Shown one piece after another: positions 12,122 to 24,309 of a stretch of DNA of 64,000 nucleotides. Source of the DNA: Tenodera sinensis (lineage: Eukaryota; Arthropoda; Insecta; Mantodea; Mantidae); NCBI GenBank assembly GCA_030765045.1, contig CM060962.1, positions 210,450,136 to 210,514,135 on the forward strand, written 5' to 3'. The notes beneath the pieces were generated by a model. It worked only from the letters and a program-made list of their open reading frames with translations, had not been told where the DNA came from and ran no database searches. A program made the translations under genes and the position numbers. Within the stretch, counting starts at the first letter, position 1; the number at the start of each line of letters is the position of its first letter.

Positions 12122-12796
12122 GTATGTTTGAACTTTTTATTTTATTAATGCATAATTCATCAAGGAATTTGTAGTAAAAGCAAGATAAAGTCAAGAAAAG
12201 CTTTGAGAACATTATATTACTAAAATAATGCACATGTTATACATAGTGATTGCATTTATTTAGATTTTCAGCAAAAATTGTCATTAGTATTCAACCAGAG
12301 ATTAACTGGCAATAATTATTAAAAATGAAATTTTTAGTTTTTTTGCAGTCTTATAAATTGTAATTCACTTCTTAATTCCATATATACATTGTATCATCAA
12401 AGACATAATAATTGAATCCGTTAATGTTGAAAGAAATTAAGTCCAAATTTTAAACTTTTGAGATAATTGCAAATAACTGCTCTGTGAGTGAATACATTCA
12501 ACACTGAATGACAAGACTGACCACCTCAAATAAAGGGCAAAAAAATGTGTGTAACTAATTTGTAATTAGTTTGCAATAGATGCAGCTTGCTTTCTACATT
12601 GTGAATTGATAAAAAAATTCTGGGCTTAGTTCCTTTCAGTAGCTAATTATTTAATTATATTTTAAATATATTTTTAAAATGATATGCACATATTATTTTG
12701 CACTCTTAAGTTCTTAACTACTTAACAGAAAAAGAGAATAACTCTTAAAACACATTGAATTAGGATGGTCATTGTAATGTCATGTAATATAATGTA
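12122..12796. other. Intron sequence, nothing recognised
   Basis: AT-rich sequence between the donor at 12122 and the LINE relic. It has no repeat family match. Confidence 0.5.
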
Positions 12797-15700
12797 GATG
12801 TAATTGTAATAGCTGAAACATGGTTAAGTAATACTAATGTGTGATACTTCGGTATACCAGATTACATAACCCACCATGCTATCCAAGATGGGCAGCTGGA
12901 TTATCAGTCTACATTTCAGTAAGATGGCACTCTGAGCTTATCAACAGTGTCTGTGATTACTAGAGCCACAATTCTTAGTCACCTTACCGTGTGCATGGGG
13001 CTGTTTTATGCAGTGCTGATAGCTTGCCTCTCGGTCTGGGCAAACACTCATGGCATAACCAATGCTCCTACACATGATGCTGTACTAAATTTGTGGCTTT
13101 AATGAATACCATAGTATTATCAAATTAGCAATATCAAAAGAAAACAACACTTTTCATATCATTGGTTTCAGTAACACAAAAAGCAATATGAACTCTTTTT
13201 TAAAAACATAGAACCACTATGAGTCATAAATAACATAAAAATACTATTATTATTTATTTATGCCAACAAACTTACTGTTGGTGTTTTTAAACACACAAGC
13301 CGTGTTTGGACAAAGTTTGAGAGGTAGAACTGGAACTTAAAAATTCTATGCCACAACTGGGATTTGAACCACAGAGCTTCTGCTTACCAGGCAGCTGCTC
13401 TGACCATTGAGCTATTGTGACAAACTGCCAGAATGGCATTAAATTCTCAAACCAGTTCGTATTTCTCCTGGTAAACCACAAAGGCAGTCTCACATCAGAG
13501 ACAAATTACCCCAATGGTGACTTACTATTGTAAGTACTTTGTGGTTTACCAGGAAAAATACAAACTGGTTTGAGAATTTAATGCCATTCTGACAGTTTGT
13601 CACAATAGCTCAATGGTTAGAGCAGCCGCCTGGTAAGCGGAAGCTCTGTGGTTCAAATCCCAGTTGTGGCATTGCATTTTTAAGTTCCAGTTCTACCTCT
13701 CAAACTTTGCCCACACACGACTTGTGTGTTTAAAAACACCAACAGTAAGTTTGTTGGCATAAATAAATAATAATTACCATCTGAAGGTTATTTAATCCTG
13801 GGACATAAAGTACTTACAATAGTAAGTCACCATTGGGGTAATTTGTCTCTGATGTGAGACTGCATTTGTGGTTTACCAGGAGAAATACAAACTGGTTTGA
13901 GAATTTAATGCCATTCTGGCAGTTTGTCACAATAGCTCAATGGTTAGAGCAGCCGCCCGATAAGCGGAAGCTCTGTGGTTCAAATCCCAGTTGTGGCATT
14001 GAATTTTTAAGTTCCAGTTCTACCTCTCAAACTTTGCCCACACACGGCTTGTGTGTTTAAAAACACCAACAGTAAGTTTGTTGGCATAAATAAATAATAA
14101 TTACCATCTGAAGGTTATTTAATCCTGGGACATAAAGTACTTACAATAGTAAGTCACCATTGGGGTAATTTGTCTCTGTGAGACTGCCTTTGTGGTTTAC
14201 CAGGAGAAATACAAACTGGTTTGAGAATTTAATGCCATTCTTGCAGTTTGTCACAATAGCTCAATGGTTAGAGCAGCCGCCTGGTAAGCGGAAGGTCTGT
14301 GGTTCAAATCCCAGTTGTGGCATTGAATTTTTAAGTTCCAGTTCTACCTCTCATAAAAATACTATTCTCATTGGCGACTAAAACATTAATATTTTGGAAA
14401 ATAATACAAAATAAGTTATTATATACCACAACACTACAGATAATTATGAACTATGTAGCAAAGAACTACCAACCAGATTAACATAAAGCACAGCAACTTA
14501 TAGACTATGTTGTACTTGAACATATCCAATTGTAACTATAGAATTTTTAATACAATTAAAGATCTTAGTGACCATAATTTGTTAGTTTTAGAAATTATAT
14601 CCAGAAACTAGGATAAATGTATGAAACAAGAAGCAGAATTTAAATCCTATATGAAAATAGACTTTCTAGCATTAGATAACCTTTTCCTGACAAGTGATAG
14701 ACCCACTTTAACAACAAATATAAATAACGCATACCAATCAATTCATGACTTTGTTATGATTAAAAACTGCTAGTAAAACACATAATCACCAAGCAAATAA
14801 ATGTCTAAATCACTGGGTCTCTAACATTTTTCTTGAAATAACAAAAAAAAAAATTGTTTTCAAAAAACCAAACTTGCTAAACCATCGTTTGAAATAATCC
14901 AAGAGTATAAAGCATGCAACAAAGAAGTAATTCATTTAAAGTGAACATTAAAAAAGGAATACTACTCTAAACAAATTTTAAAAGACTAAAACAACAATAA
15001 TATGTGGACTGTTGTAAAGAAAAATTTTTGTTATTCAAAAGTAAATCTGACATTTACAATGGAAATTGAGTATGGGAAAAAATACACCTAAAATGATAAC
15101 ATCTGTGAAGTACTCAGTAAGCACTTTGTGTATATAGTAAACTATATGGCAAATGACTTCCCTCCCCCTATTTGTTGTGTCCAGTATATGTCCAGTACAG
15201 TCATTCTTTGAACTAACAGATTCAAAAGAAGTCAGTAAAATAATACAGAAGCTTAAAAATAAAATCAATAGTCAGTAACAATGCAATTAATAATATAATA
15301 TTGAAAAGTATCACTCTCCCCTAGAACCCATACTTTCAGATTTAATTAATCTTTCTCTAAATACCACTACACAAATGGGTGATAAACAACTATAGACCAA
15401 TAAGCATTCTTTCCACTGTGTCAAAAATTATTGAATCCTTAGTCAAAGACAGGTTTCTAGATCTTCTCATGAAGATAAATTTCTTCTTTAAATTCCAGTA
15501 TGGTTGCTTAATCAAACTCAGTACAGAAGCAGTAGCGCTTGATGTAGTTAACCTATTACAAAAAGCTTTAGACAGTAAAAAATTGCAGGTGGTCTTTTTA
15601 TTGATCTAAATAAAGTGTTTGATGCTGTGAATCATGAGCTCCTAAAAGGTTAGTGCTGTCTGGAATAAGAGAAATTGCCTATGAAAGTAAATTGGAATTG

Positions 15701-15830
15701 CAGGTATTGAAATATATGCAAACTGACTTTATAGTACTACAGGCATGGTTCTCAAATAATAACCTAGTACCTGGGCGACATTTTTTGTTTTTGTTAAATC
15801 ATGTTTTTTGGCAAAAGATAAACTTGAAAA
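12797..15830 (+). pseudogene. Decayed LINE ORF2 (endonuclease and RT), split by a SINE array
   Basis: The endonuclease start VDVIVIAETWLSN is near 12797-12835 and ILIGDXNINIL near 14370-14400. An RT entry segment includes NNYRPISILSTVSKIIESLV (15385-15445) and palm motif A (LFIDLNKVFDAVNHELL) near 15595-15645. A C-terminal piece, LQAWFSNNNLV, is near 15735. The fingers-to-YADD region is deleted and stops are frequent. The endonuclease is interrupted at 13249-14351 by SINE copies flanked by a 15-bp duplication. CR1/Jockey-like; the exact clade is uncertain. Confidence 0.75.
13249..14351. repeat. Composite SINE family A array inserted in the LINE relic
   Basis: Four copies: one on the - strand (13249-13540), then three on the + strand (from 13541, 13779 and 14102). 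The first two are head to head. The + copies repeat at about 322 bp and include an upstream non-tRNA part (CTTTGTGGTTTACCAGGAGA), the tRNA-like head and a GGCATAAATAAATAATAATT tail. The last is cut off in the body. CATAAAAATACTATT flanks the whole block at 13234-13248 and 14352-14366. The 67-68 residue frames within it arise from the repeated sequence and are not genes. Confidence 0.85.
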
Positions 15831-15875
15831 GCAAAACACTAACTGCAAACGCTGAACATAGGCCTCCCCCATAGA

Positions 15876-16335
15876 CATCCACCTAGTTTGAGTTTTTCAT
15901 TGAGCATTTGTTCCACCATGGAGTTTAGTTCTTTGGTGTTACTGTCAACTCTATCTTCCAGGGCATTAATGCATTGCCCAAGATCCTTCATCTTCCCACC
16001 AAGTTCTTCCATGTCTTCCTTCATCCCGGCCAGTTTCTCATTAACCTTCTCAAATAGCTCATCTTCAAATCAGACATTCCTGTTTTCATCTTTTCCATCC
16101 TGGTATTCACATTTTTCAATTCAGCTTCCATTTTTTCCTCCAGTTTTTCTACTTTTACTTCCATATTTTCCATTCCAGAGTTTACATTTTTCAATTCAGC
16201 TTACATATTTTTTTTCCATCTGCCACATTCCAGAATTCATTTCATTTCCCATTATGCCCATATTGGCTAACATTTCTTTCATCAACTGCACCATATCGTG
16301 GCTTTCGTCTCACTCCTGACACCAGTTGTGACAAC
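15876..16335 (-). pseudogene. Decayed LTR-retrotransposon 5' end: primer site and coiled-coil Gag start
   Basis: On the - strand, sequence ending GTTGTCACA is followed two bases on by TGGTGTCAGGAGTGAGACG, which resembles a primer-binding site. An ATG at 16294 then starts MVQLMKEMLANMGIMGNEMN, followed by Met/Glu/Lys heptads in shifting frames (ELKNVNTRMEKMK, GMKEDMEELGGKMKDLG). The coiled-coil style resembles the Gag of the intact gypsy element at 28.9-31.1 kb, but the sequence is different and broken. It stops abruptly near 15876. Confidence 0.5.
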
Positions 16336-16439
16336 TTTACCTTTTTAATTATTTCTTTATTTTTTATAAAAACATTGGAACAACATTATGCAAAAGCACT
16401 GTTGAAAAATAGCAAATAATAAAGGAAGAAAAGCTAGCA

Positions 16440-18180
16440 GATAAGACTTTGTGAATGTAATACACATTTCTATTTCAATCATATACAAAATTGTATGAAT
16501 TGTTCATTGGAGAGGGAGTAAAGAAATAAGTGTGATTGTGTTTAGTAAAAGAAAACTGAGTAGAGAAGATTGTGTGAATGTAATATGCTGCCTTTGTATT
16601 CCAAACATATAGAAACTGTATGACCTATTTGTAGAAGAGGGTGTAGAGAAAGAAGTGTTTATGTGTTTCATAAACAAAAAATGAGTAGAAAAAATTGTGT
16701 GTTATACATTGCATTTATATTTCAAATGTATAGAAGTATATATGAATTGTTTCTAGAAGTGTGAGTAGAGAATTACATGTGAATATGTTATGTAAAAGAA
16801 CAGTGGGTAGAGAAAACCATGTGGATATAATACATTGTATGGTAAAATGGATTGCATAAAAACCTCAATGAAAAAACAATTAGATGTGCCAATTTTCATT
16901 GCAATTGGTCAATCGATTTTGAAGTTTATTATTTATCAACCTCATACATACCAATGTCCATCTATACATATAGATTGTATGAATTGTATGTTGAAGAGCC
17001 TAGAGAAAATAGTGTGAATGTAACATGTTGCATTTCTATTTCAAATATACAGGACAATGTAGGAATTGTATGTTGAAGGGCGAGTAGAAAAAAAAGTGTG
17101 ATTGTGTCTGATAAAAGGAGTAGAGAAAGCAGTATCAATGTAATACATTGCATTTATATTTCAACCACAGAAAATTGTATGAACTTTATGTTGAAGGGTG
17201 AATAGAGAAGGATATATGAATGTGTTACGTAAATAAAAGCAAGTAGAGAAAACCATGTGAAAGTAATATATTGTGTAGTAAAATGGATAGCATAAAAGCC
17301 TTCTCCATGAAAAAATACATATATGTGCTGAACTTAGCTTAGTGGTTGGTTACGCAATTTTCAAGATAACAGTTGCATATATGTTGTTAGCTAATGCTGG
17401 ATTTCTGACAATGAAGTCATTAATCCTCTTGCACTCCAATATTTTTCACTCATGGAATATTGAAGAGAACAATACCAGTAATAGTAACTGCTTTTTAGAG
17501 AACACCATATTTTTATGTTTTGGTGGTTACATTGCTCTCTCACAACCCCCAGAATGTTTGGAGGACCACACCTGTCCTCACAGGTCTCACCGACCTGACC
17601 AGGAGAATTATCAAAATAAATTCACTAACCATATCCTCTGATTATCAATCAGTTGCATATATAGAAACATCCATTTTGTATATATAGCTGATATAGATTG
17701 TTTGTAGAAGAGTGGGTGGAGAGAGATGTGAATGTGTTACATAAAAGTGAGTGGAGAAAACAGTGTGAATGTAACACATAGCATTTCTGTTTCAAACATA
17801 TGGGAAAGGGTATGACTTATTTGTAGAAGAGGGAATACATTTTTTTTTTTTGGTTCACAGTTGTGATTTTTCAGGAAAATTGTTTGTAGACGAGTGAGTG
17901 GAGAAAGAGATATGAATGTGTTACCTAAAATTGGGTAGAGAAAACAGTGTGAATGTAATATGTAGCATTTCTATTTCTAACATATAGAAAATTGTATAAC
18001 TTATTTGTAGAAAAGGGAATAAAAAATGTGTTTTGTGCGTAAAATCACATTTTTTCAGTAAACACATCTGTATAGATAAACTTAGAAAGCAAAATCTTAT
18101 CTGAATACAAAATTTGATCCAAATTGTTACAGCCGTTTCTGAGATATGGGAAATATATATATACATGAATTGCTCTGCAG
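16440..18180 (+). repeat. Degenerate tandem array, period about 120-125 bp
   Basis: Roughly eight to ten units, each containing a GTGAATGTAATA-type start, CATTTCTATTTCAAACATAT, ATTGTATGAATTGTTTGTAG, GAAG(A/G)GTGAGTAGAGAAA and a second TGTGAATGTGTTA block. Units diverge substantially and some have insertions. One foreign piece sits at 17383-17649. The array ends where family D copy 2 begins. Confidence 0.7.
17383..17649 (-). repeat. Family F retroposon with 13-bp target-site duplication
   Basis: A 267-bp insertion in the tandem array flanked by CAGTTGCATATAT (17370-17382 and 17650-17662). On the - strand its 3' end is CCAGCATTAGCTAACAAC, the same end as shorter copies at 36273-36383 and 48599-48647. 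All copies share the (AAC)n-type end and differ in 5' extent, as expected for 5'-truncated retroposition. Confidence 0.7.
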
Positions 18181-19200
18181 GAGAGGGAATCAATTCTGTT
18201 TTTTTTTTTTTTTTTTTTTTTTGTGTAAAATCATGTTTTTACTTTCTCTACTGGTAGGTAGGGGAAGTATTGTATTCCACCCAAAAATTCGATGTCGAGA
18301 TTTCACTGGAAATATATGTTTTGAGACCCCCTGAATCCAAAACAAGCATTTTTAGAAAAAGGTCCGTGTGTGTGTCTATGTGTCAGTCTGTCAGTCAGTG
18401 GACAGCATAGCTCAAAAACGAAAAGTCGGTTAAAAACCAAAGTTGGTATTTAAGTTTAATGTTTTTCAAGGATGCGACATGAAGGTTTTGAAGAAAATAG
18501 CCCCACCCTAAACTACCCTTTACATGGAAAATTTTTCGAAAATTTTGATTTTCTTGAAAATGGCTCTAAAGATTTTGATTAAGATGTCATTTCTTTGAGA
18601 TATTTTTATGAAAAATGAAATGTATATCTTGAATTTTCTGGCTATAGCCCCTGTAGCCGTATTTACTCTGGACGACTTTTGCATAACTGGTAACCCGTTA
18701 GAGATAGACCAAATTATACTATACAAAAAATGTAGATCTTGCTAAAATACACAATTTATGTCTCAATAAATGTTCTTGTAGGGTGAACCATTTCGGAGAT
18801 ATTCCTTGTTATGTGTGTGAGTTTCAGAAAACTTAGAACTTTCGTGAAATGGATCATCGTTGTTCATTTTTTTATATGTTAAGTGTGCAAAGACAACAGA
18901 ATCTCAAACATTTGACTATTGCACAAAGCCTACTGTATTCTAACATTCGCCGTGCACCTACAAGGAAATAAGCAATAAGATAATTTGTACAAATGCTTAT
19001 CTTAACTAACACAAAGAAGATATAGGAATAAGAGTTTGTAAGAATGGTTAGTACAAGAGTAGAGAAAGTCATGTGAGTGCAACATATCAGATTTTTTCAG
19101 GTAAGATACCTATACAGATAAACTTAGAAACCAAAATCTTATCTGAATACAAAATTTGATCAAAATCATTAGAGCCGTTTCCAAGATGTGCAGAGCATAT
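18046..19200 (+). repeat. Family D copy 2 bounded by ~110-bp direct repeats
   Basis: The core at about 18230-19095 matches 57-900. Just before it (18046-18165) and at its end (19095-19200) lies the same ~110-bp sequence, containing AGATAAACTTAGAAA, AAAATCTTATCTGAATACAA and GAGCCGTTTC. A T-rich run (18197-18222) precedes the core. The direct repeats may mark element ends or a unit boundary of a larger tandem repeat. Confidence 0.6.
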
Positions 19201-19221
19201 CAAGAATTGCTTGTTTAAACA

Positions 19222-19430
19222 TATTAGATTATTTATATGGTTTTTCACAAACCCTCTAGACCAAGCACAAATGATATGCCAATTGAAACCAAAGGTAAAG
19301 TCAAAGAAAGAATAAACAGATTTACATATCTCAGGCTTAGACTGGATGCACTCCTGACTTGGGCATACCATATTGAATATATTGTTAGTAACATAAACTC
19401 TGTTATTTCCATATTATTATTCTCCTTCTT
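19222..19430 (+). pseudogene. LINE reverse-transcriptase fragment
   Basis: One frame reads MVFHKPSRPSTNDMPIETKG, then VKERINRFTYLRLRLDALLT and WAYHIEYIVSNINSVISIL. This is the post-YADD thumb region of LINE RT, where the family has a FKYLGxxLDxxLxWxxHI pattern. It is an isolated fragment with no flanking domains. Confidence 0.65.
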
Positions 19431-19739
19431 TACCTGATTACCCTCCCCTTATGTAGGACTTACGTCCCCTAGGACTTATAAGCCGGTGCCTAAGATCAGA
19501 TGCCTATCGGGGAGCAGATGAACCGATAAACTGGACAGAGTGAAGACCTAGAAGTAGGTGGTCAGCCAACACCAGGTATGAGAGTGATGAAGAGGATGAT
19601 ATGAAATGGAGGTAAAATCAATTAATGGAAAGGTGATGATGGAGCAAATGGTGGAATGTTTGGGCGGGGAACCGGAGTACAGAATCACCTCATAGGGCCT
19701 TATCTCCTGCTGGTCCTTTTGATTAGTCAATGCTACGTT

Positions 19740-20125
19740 GTGTTTCTATGAGATGTGCTGCCAAAGTTTTGGACTCTGTACCACTTGCTGTTCACGAGAG
19801 GATGTGACTCCAACATGACAGGACTCCCGTCCACTTTGAACATGACATCTACATTCACCTAAACAATACCTTTCCTAATTACTGGATTGGAAGGGGAGGT
19901 TCCATAGCATAGCAAGTGCAATTACCAGATCTCAATCCTCTGGAGCTTTTTTTATGGGGTCACATGCAGACGTTGGTGTATGAAACTCCAATATAAACTG
20001 AAGAGGAACTGCTTGCTAGGGTCCTAGCTGCCACTGTCATTGTGCAACAGACTCAAGGATTTTGGAGAGGGTGCGACAAAATGTCATGTCATGCATTGTT
20101 GTAATACATGTATGCACGTGGTCAT
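19740..20125 (+). pseudogene. Tc1/mariner-like transposase relic (C-terminal half)
   Basis: Across frames the + strand gives a QHDRTPVHFEHDIYIHLN-type block with the second catalytic Asp region, WIGRGGSIAW, SPDLNPLEFFLWGHMQTLVY with the third acidic region, then ETPI-TEEELLARVLAA and a GHHFEHLL end. The order and spacing match the ISXO/Tc1-mariner type transposases that many insects carry. It is broken by stops and has no N-terminal half nearby. Confidence 0.65.
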
Positions 20126-20388
20126 CACTTTGAACACCTGCTGTGAGCTCTAAGTTAGCTATGAGTGTAAAAATTAAAGCAGCTTGCAAAATTGATCTTC
20201 AAGATTGCGTGTCACCCAAAATATTCATTTCTGATCAATGGTTCTTTATGTCAAAATACTCAGTTTAGATGTCTGTATTATCTGTGTAATTTTGACCCAA
20301 AAGTTTGGGGACATTCCTCTATAGTTGTATGTTTACTCTTTTATACATATTTATTCTATGTAATCTATGTAATTTTCTTACCACTCAG

Positions 20389-21030
20389 ACAGGATATTGT
20401 AAGATCCCAAAAGAAAATCGTTTATGTGAATATTTGTTAAGAGTGTAATTTGTTTTTGGTGTTGGTACGAGTTGGTTGAATGACGAAAACGTGTTACTAT
20501 TGTTCATTGTTACAAACAATTAAGTTTGTTTAAAGACGTCATAAATATTCCCATATTTAATTTTAATATATATGTATAAATAAAAGAATTATATGTGTTC
20601 AATATTAAAAGCGAAGGGAGAATAGCTAAAGATCGCTTCCCTAACAATACGGGAACTATTTGATGAACGCATACGCGGATGTACACAAAAAGAAGCTAGC
20701 GTCATGTGATGCGGCACTAGAATTTAATAATAGCATCCATGTCTTTGGTATGAAAAGACGTGTTTTTAGTGCTCTTGGATGTGAGTAGAAAATTGATTAA
20801 ACTTTCACGAAGCTTTTGTTCTAAAGTTGTTAAAAAACTGGAAAGACTATCAATATAATATAAATTGGTGCGACGAAAATGTAAAAACTTGGAAAAGTGT
20901 TAATAAAGTAATGTAGTGAAATAAACATCGAGTGTGTGTTCATTCCATCCAGTACCACGACCCGAGATAACGAAAGATTCAAAAGCTCATCACCAACACC
21001 TATGATATATTATAAAAACAGCACCACCAC
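20389..21030 (+). repeat. Dispersed repeat family C, copy 3
   Basis: It begins near GACAGGATATTGTAAGATCC and ends near AACAGCACCACCAC. It has the full length of copy 4, including the ~100 bp ahead of the TGTTAC point. The shared block AAAGATCGCTTCCCTAACAA is at about 20627. Confidence 0.8.
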
Positions 21031-21837
21031 CTCACTTATAAAGGGCAGTCCATAACTAGAGGAGTATGGTGATGGGTTCTTCTCTGTAAATAAATAAATA
21101 AATAAATGTAAACTTTAGCTCATATTTTAGGAAAAGGTTTGCTCTACAAATTGGTACTGCTGCAAGCATGACAGATTATATGTCATGATGCTTTGTGGTT
21201 TCTTTCTTTGCAGGTAAATGAGAGTTTGTTTTCTCCAATTTTATATTGAACAGCTTTTTTTCTGAATGACTTTTTCTAATATAAGTGACATGTTTTCACA
21301 AAAACTATTAAAATAGCTAAATTAAAATTTAGGATGTTGAAAAACACTTCCAAGTGCAGTTGTGGAACTATTTTGGTGTTAATAATATGGTTTGGTTATC
21401 TTTCAAAAAAATAATTGCTGATAAGTTTTAATAATAATATGGCATAATAGTGGAAAGCAATGCTATCTTCCTTAACAAACAAATATATTGGATAAAAGCA
21501 GATCAGTGAACTTAGAAGGCATGTATCTACATGTTTTAAAGGTTTCAGTCCAATATCTTAAATAATTTCTGAGATGATAGCTCATGAATATAGCAGATTT
21601 AACATTGGCTCTTAATCTCCCCTTGAGGGAAATTTTCTGTTGATTAATCTGTCTCTTGTTAGTTGGAGAGAAATGAAAGAAGCAGTGATATGGACACCTT
21701 AATCCTTGCAATGCAGGGGTTGACTGACAAATTAGCCAAAATAATATGAAGGGTGTACTGATTTATAATTCACTGTAATCAATGTGAAGTAATTGCTGGT
21801 ATGTCTATAATATATGCTCTACAACTCTTGTTTGTAG
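21031..21837. other. Intron sequence, nothing recognised
   Basis: AT-rich sequence with a short (AAAT)n run near 21090. It runs to the acceptor TTGTTTGTAG. Confidence 0.5.
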
Positions 21838-22011
21838 GTGTATCTCAACCACGACTGAACTCTGTGACTGGAACCTCTCTACCATCACCTCGTCTAGTTT
21901 CTACAATGATACATGCAGATATTAGTAACTTGCATAACCGTTACAGTCTTATGTTGATGCAGTTTGCTCAGTTTGTGGATCATGATATCACTTTCACTCC
22001 TGTACATAGAG
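21838..22011 (+). CDS. Haem peroxidase exon with distal haem-site motif
   Basis: The acceptor CTTGTTTGTAG ends at 21837 and the donor GTAAGG starts at 22012. The exon encodes GVSQPRLNSVTGTSLPSPRL, a helix segment with NLHNRYSLMLMQFAQF, and the hallmark VDHDITFTPVHR. In mammalian myeloperoxidase the equivalent LLDHDLDFTP carries the Asp esterified to haem, the distal His and a calcium-ligand Asp. All three positions are kept here as D-H-D. This is the strongest single piece of evidence for catalytic competence. Phase 1 at both ends. Confidence 0.95.
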
Positions 22012-22490
22012 GTAAGGAGCTATTATTTAAATCTCATGACACTCAACATTTTTAATCATCATAAAATTTGTTATACACAATCCAAAAGCTATTTATAGTA
22101 CCTGTTATTTGTTCATTTTCATCAGTTTCACAAATTTAATACACCATAGCTTATATACTAACATAATATAAAACTCACAATAATAGTTATGCAATACTTA
22201 ATCTTGAGCTTATTGGAGAAACTCATTAAGTCTATTTTCAGTTTGTATTTAGTGGTTTCATTGTTATTATTGTTGTCCATTAACTAGGGTAGGGTGAGGC
22301 AGGGTGACACAATGAAGAGGGACATCTTACACAGTTTGAACCACATAAATCTTTTGTGCAGTAACATCCCCCAGGATGCAGACAGACAAGCCATAGAGAC
22401 TATCCATTGACTAATCTCCTAAGTCATATTTTATAAAATGGAAATAAGTGAAAGGCTTGCCTTTTATTACCATCATCAACAGCACAATGA
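22012..22490. other. Intron sequence, nothing recognised
   Basis: AT-rich sequence running into short ACA/ATA triplet runs at about 22480-22530, just ahead of the SINE. Confidence 0.5.
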
Positions 22491-22540
22491 CAATAATAAC
22501 AACAACAATAATAATGCTAATAATGTAATACAAATAATTT

Positions 22541-22880
22541 TACTGTAGCGCAGTTGGTAGCACGCTTGCCTCTGGCACAGAGGACCCGGGTTCGATCCCC
22601 GGCACCAGCATGGGGATTTTATCCCCTCTGGGAGGTCTGACACAGGGTGCACTCAGCCTCGTTAGGTCCAGGGGGACCAATTGAGCAGCTACTTGATGGA
22701 GAAGTAGCAGCCAGGTCGAGAAGACCGCATAACTGGCCGGGAGTGCCCAGAGTGCTGACCGCATCCCACCCTTCAGTACTGCACCTCACCAATGACGCCT
22801 GTAGTAGATAGAGGTGGGGGACGCAGTGGCTGGGTGGTAGGCCTTGGCCCTTCATAGGCTGTCGCGCCGGGGTTTAGTTT
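22541..22880 (+). repeat. SINE family B, copy 2
   Basis: Box A GTAGCGCAGTTGGTAGC, box B GGTTCGATCCCC, body GGGGATTTTATCCCCTCTGG and end GGGGTTTAGTTTA. The first bases are lost relative to copies 1 and 3. I see no obvious target-site duplication. It is preceded by ACA/ATA triplets, as copy 1 is preceded by triplets. Confidence 0.85.
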
Positions 22881-23555
22881 ATAGACTTGCCTTAATAAAA
22901 TAACTTCCAAGCACACTGGAGATCAATGATTTTGCTCTATCATCTTGCCATTGTAGTAGGGGCTACAGTAATAAGGCACATAAGTGAGATAGAATATTGT
23001 TTATCTCTTTATTTTGAATGAAAAGCCAAATTATAGGGATAGAAATGCATGATGGTGTTTGATCAAGTCAAAACTCTATAAAGAATTGTAATGCTGAACA
23101 AATAATTGCATTGAACTAAATCAAAATGAACAAATTATAAATTTCATTAAAGCCAGCAACAATTAACAATACAATCACTGTCTTTTATAAATGAAAGTTA
23201 CAGGAAAATAAGCTATAGTTTTTGAATAGGGATTAGTTATTATAGTTATTTCACAAAATATGCTTTAAAAGCTGTAAATTTTAAAAAATATAAACTATAT
23301 TACGTTGCTAAATAAATAATCCAATCAACTGCCTGCCACAACTTTCTTCATGGCAGCTTATAATGACATGAGTGTATCTGTTAAATGGCCTGTGCTCAAA
23401 AATGTGATGTGTACAAAAATATATTTCATCAGCACTGGATTGGCAACTTAGGTGAATGGTTGTGATTCAATGCACAGGTGGTCACAATATTTTACACATT
23501 TGCATGTTTTCTTAACAAATATATAGTATTAATTTTGAGATCCACTACTTTCCAG
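22881..23555. other. Intron sequence, nothing recognised
   Basis: AT-rich sequence up to the CCAG target-site copy at 23552-23555 that borders the gypsy element. Confidence 0.5.
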
Positions 23556-24121
23556 TGTTACGGATTTTATTATATGTCTTTACACATCAGCAGGAAATGA
23601 TTCTTTACGTAGCATACCGGAGATAATGTTCTTACTGAATGATGAAATGTGTGATTGATATCTGACGCTACTCTTATCTTCAGGGTCGAGGTAACAGAAT
23701 GGAATGCATAAATCAACGTTCCTTTATCACAATATATTTATTCGTTAATTTACACTTTTAGCACCATATTAATTAATCAACAGTCTTCACAGTTTGGTAG
23801 AATATACACTGTATAAAAGTTTGGGTGAAAGTTACATGTTCACACGCTATCAAAAAATACACAACCTTTCACCTTGAGCTCACAGACGCTAATGAAAAAC
23901 AGTCCTTTGGCGTCGGTATGACGCAACACCGCCATTCTTTTGTATTCATCCGCGCAACAGTTCTCATTGGTTGAACTCAAAGTGACGAAAAAAACATTGT
24001 CTATCTTGAATATTAAAAAAAATAAGTCCCTGTTACACCCAAATTAAAAGAATTAGAAATTTACACACTCTTACAAAAATATTTACATGAACAATTTTCT
24101 ATTGATCAATATTCTGTCTCA
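23556..24121 (-). repeat. 3' LTR of the gypsy element
   Basis: 566 bp. On the - strand it begins TGAGACAGAATATTG and ends CCGTAACA. A purine-rich AAAACAAGGGGCATA stretch immediately precedes it and is a likely polypurine tract. By eye it differs from the 5' LTR by a single C/T change (GGCGTCGG here, GGCGTTGG there). Confidence 0.93.
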
Positions 24122-24309
24122 TATGCCCCTTGTTTTGTTTTTCAAGTTGTCACCTTATTTACAATCTTGAAACACAATACAATACTTCTCCCTTCTCCTA
24201 TGATTCAATCACTTTGTACAATTTTTTTTTTTTTTTTTTTTTACAGTCTTCTTCACTGTTTGTCTTTGTCTTTTGTTTGGACATGATACAGCATGTCTTT
24301 ATAAGTTTT

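Noticed and set aside
13287..14381. Three similar 67-68 codon ORFs as a small gene family
   Set aside because: They are the same frame through SINE family A copies, start in the upstream module and run across the tRNA-like head. There is no independent sign of coding.
15839..16024. Stand-alone coiled-coil protein gene on the - strand
   Set aside because: It is the broken end of a Gag-like sequence that begins at a primer-site-like motif near 16320.
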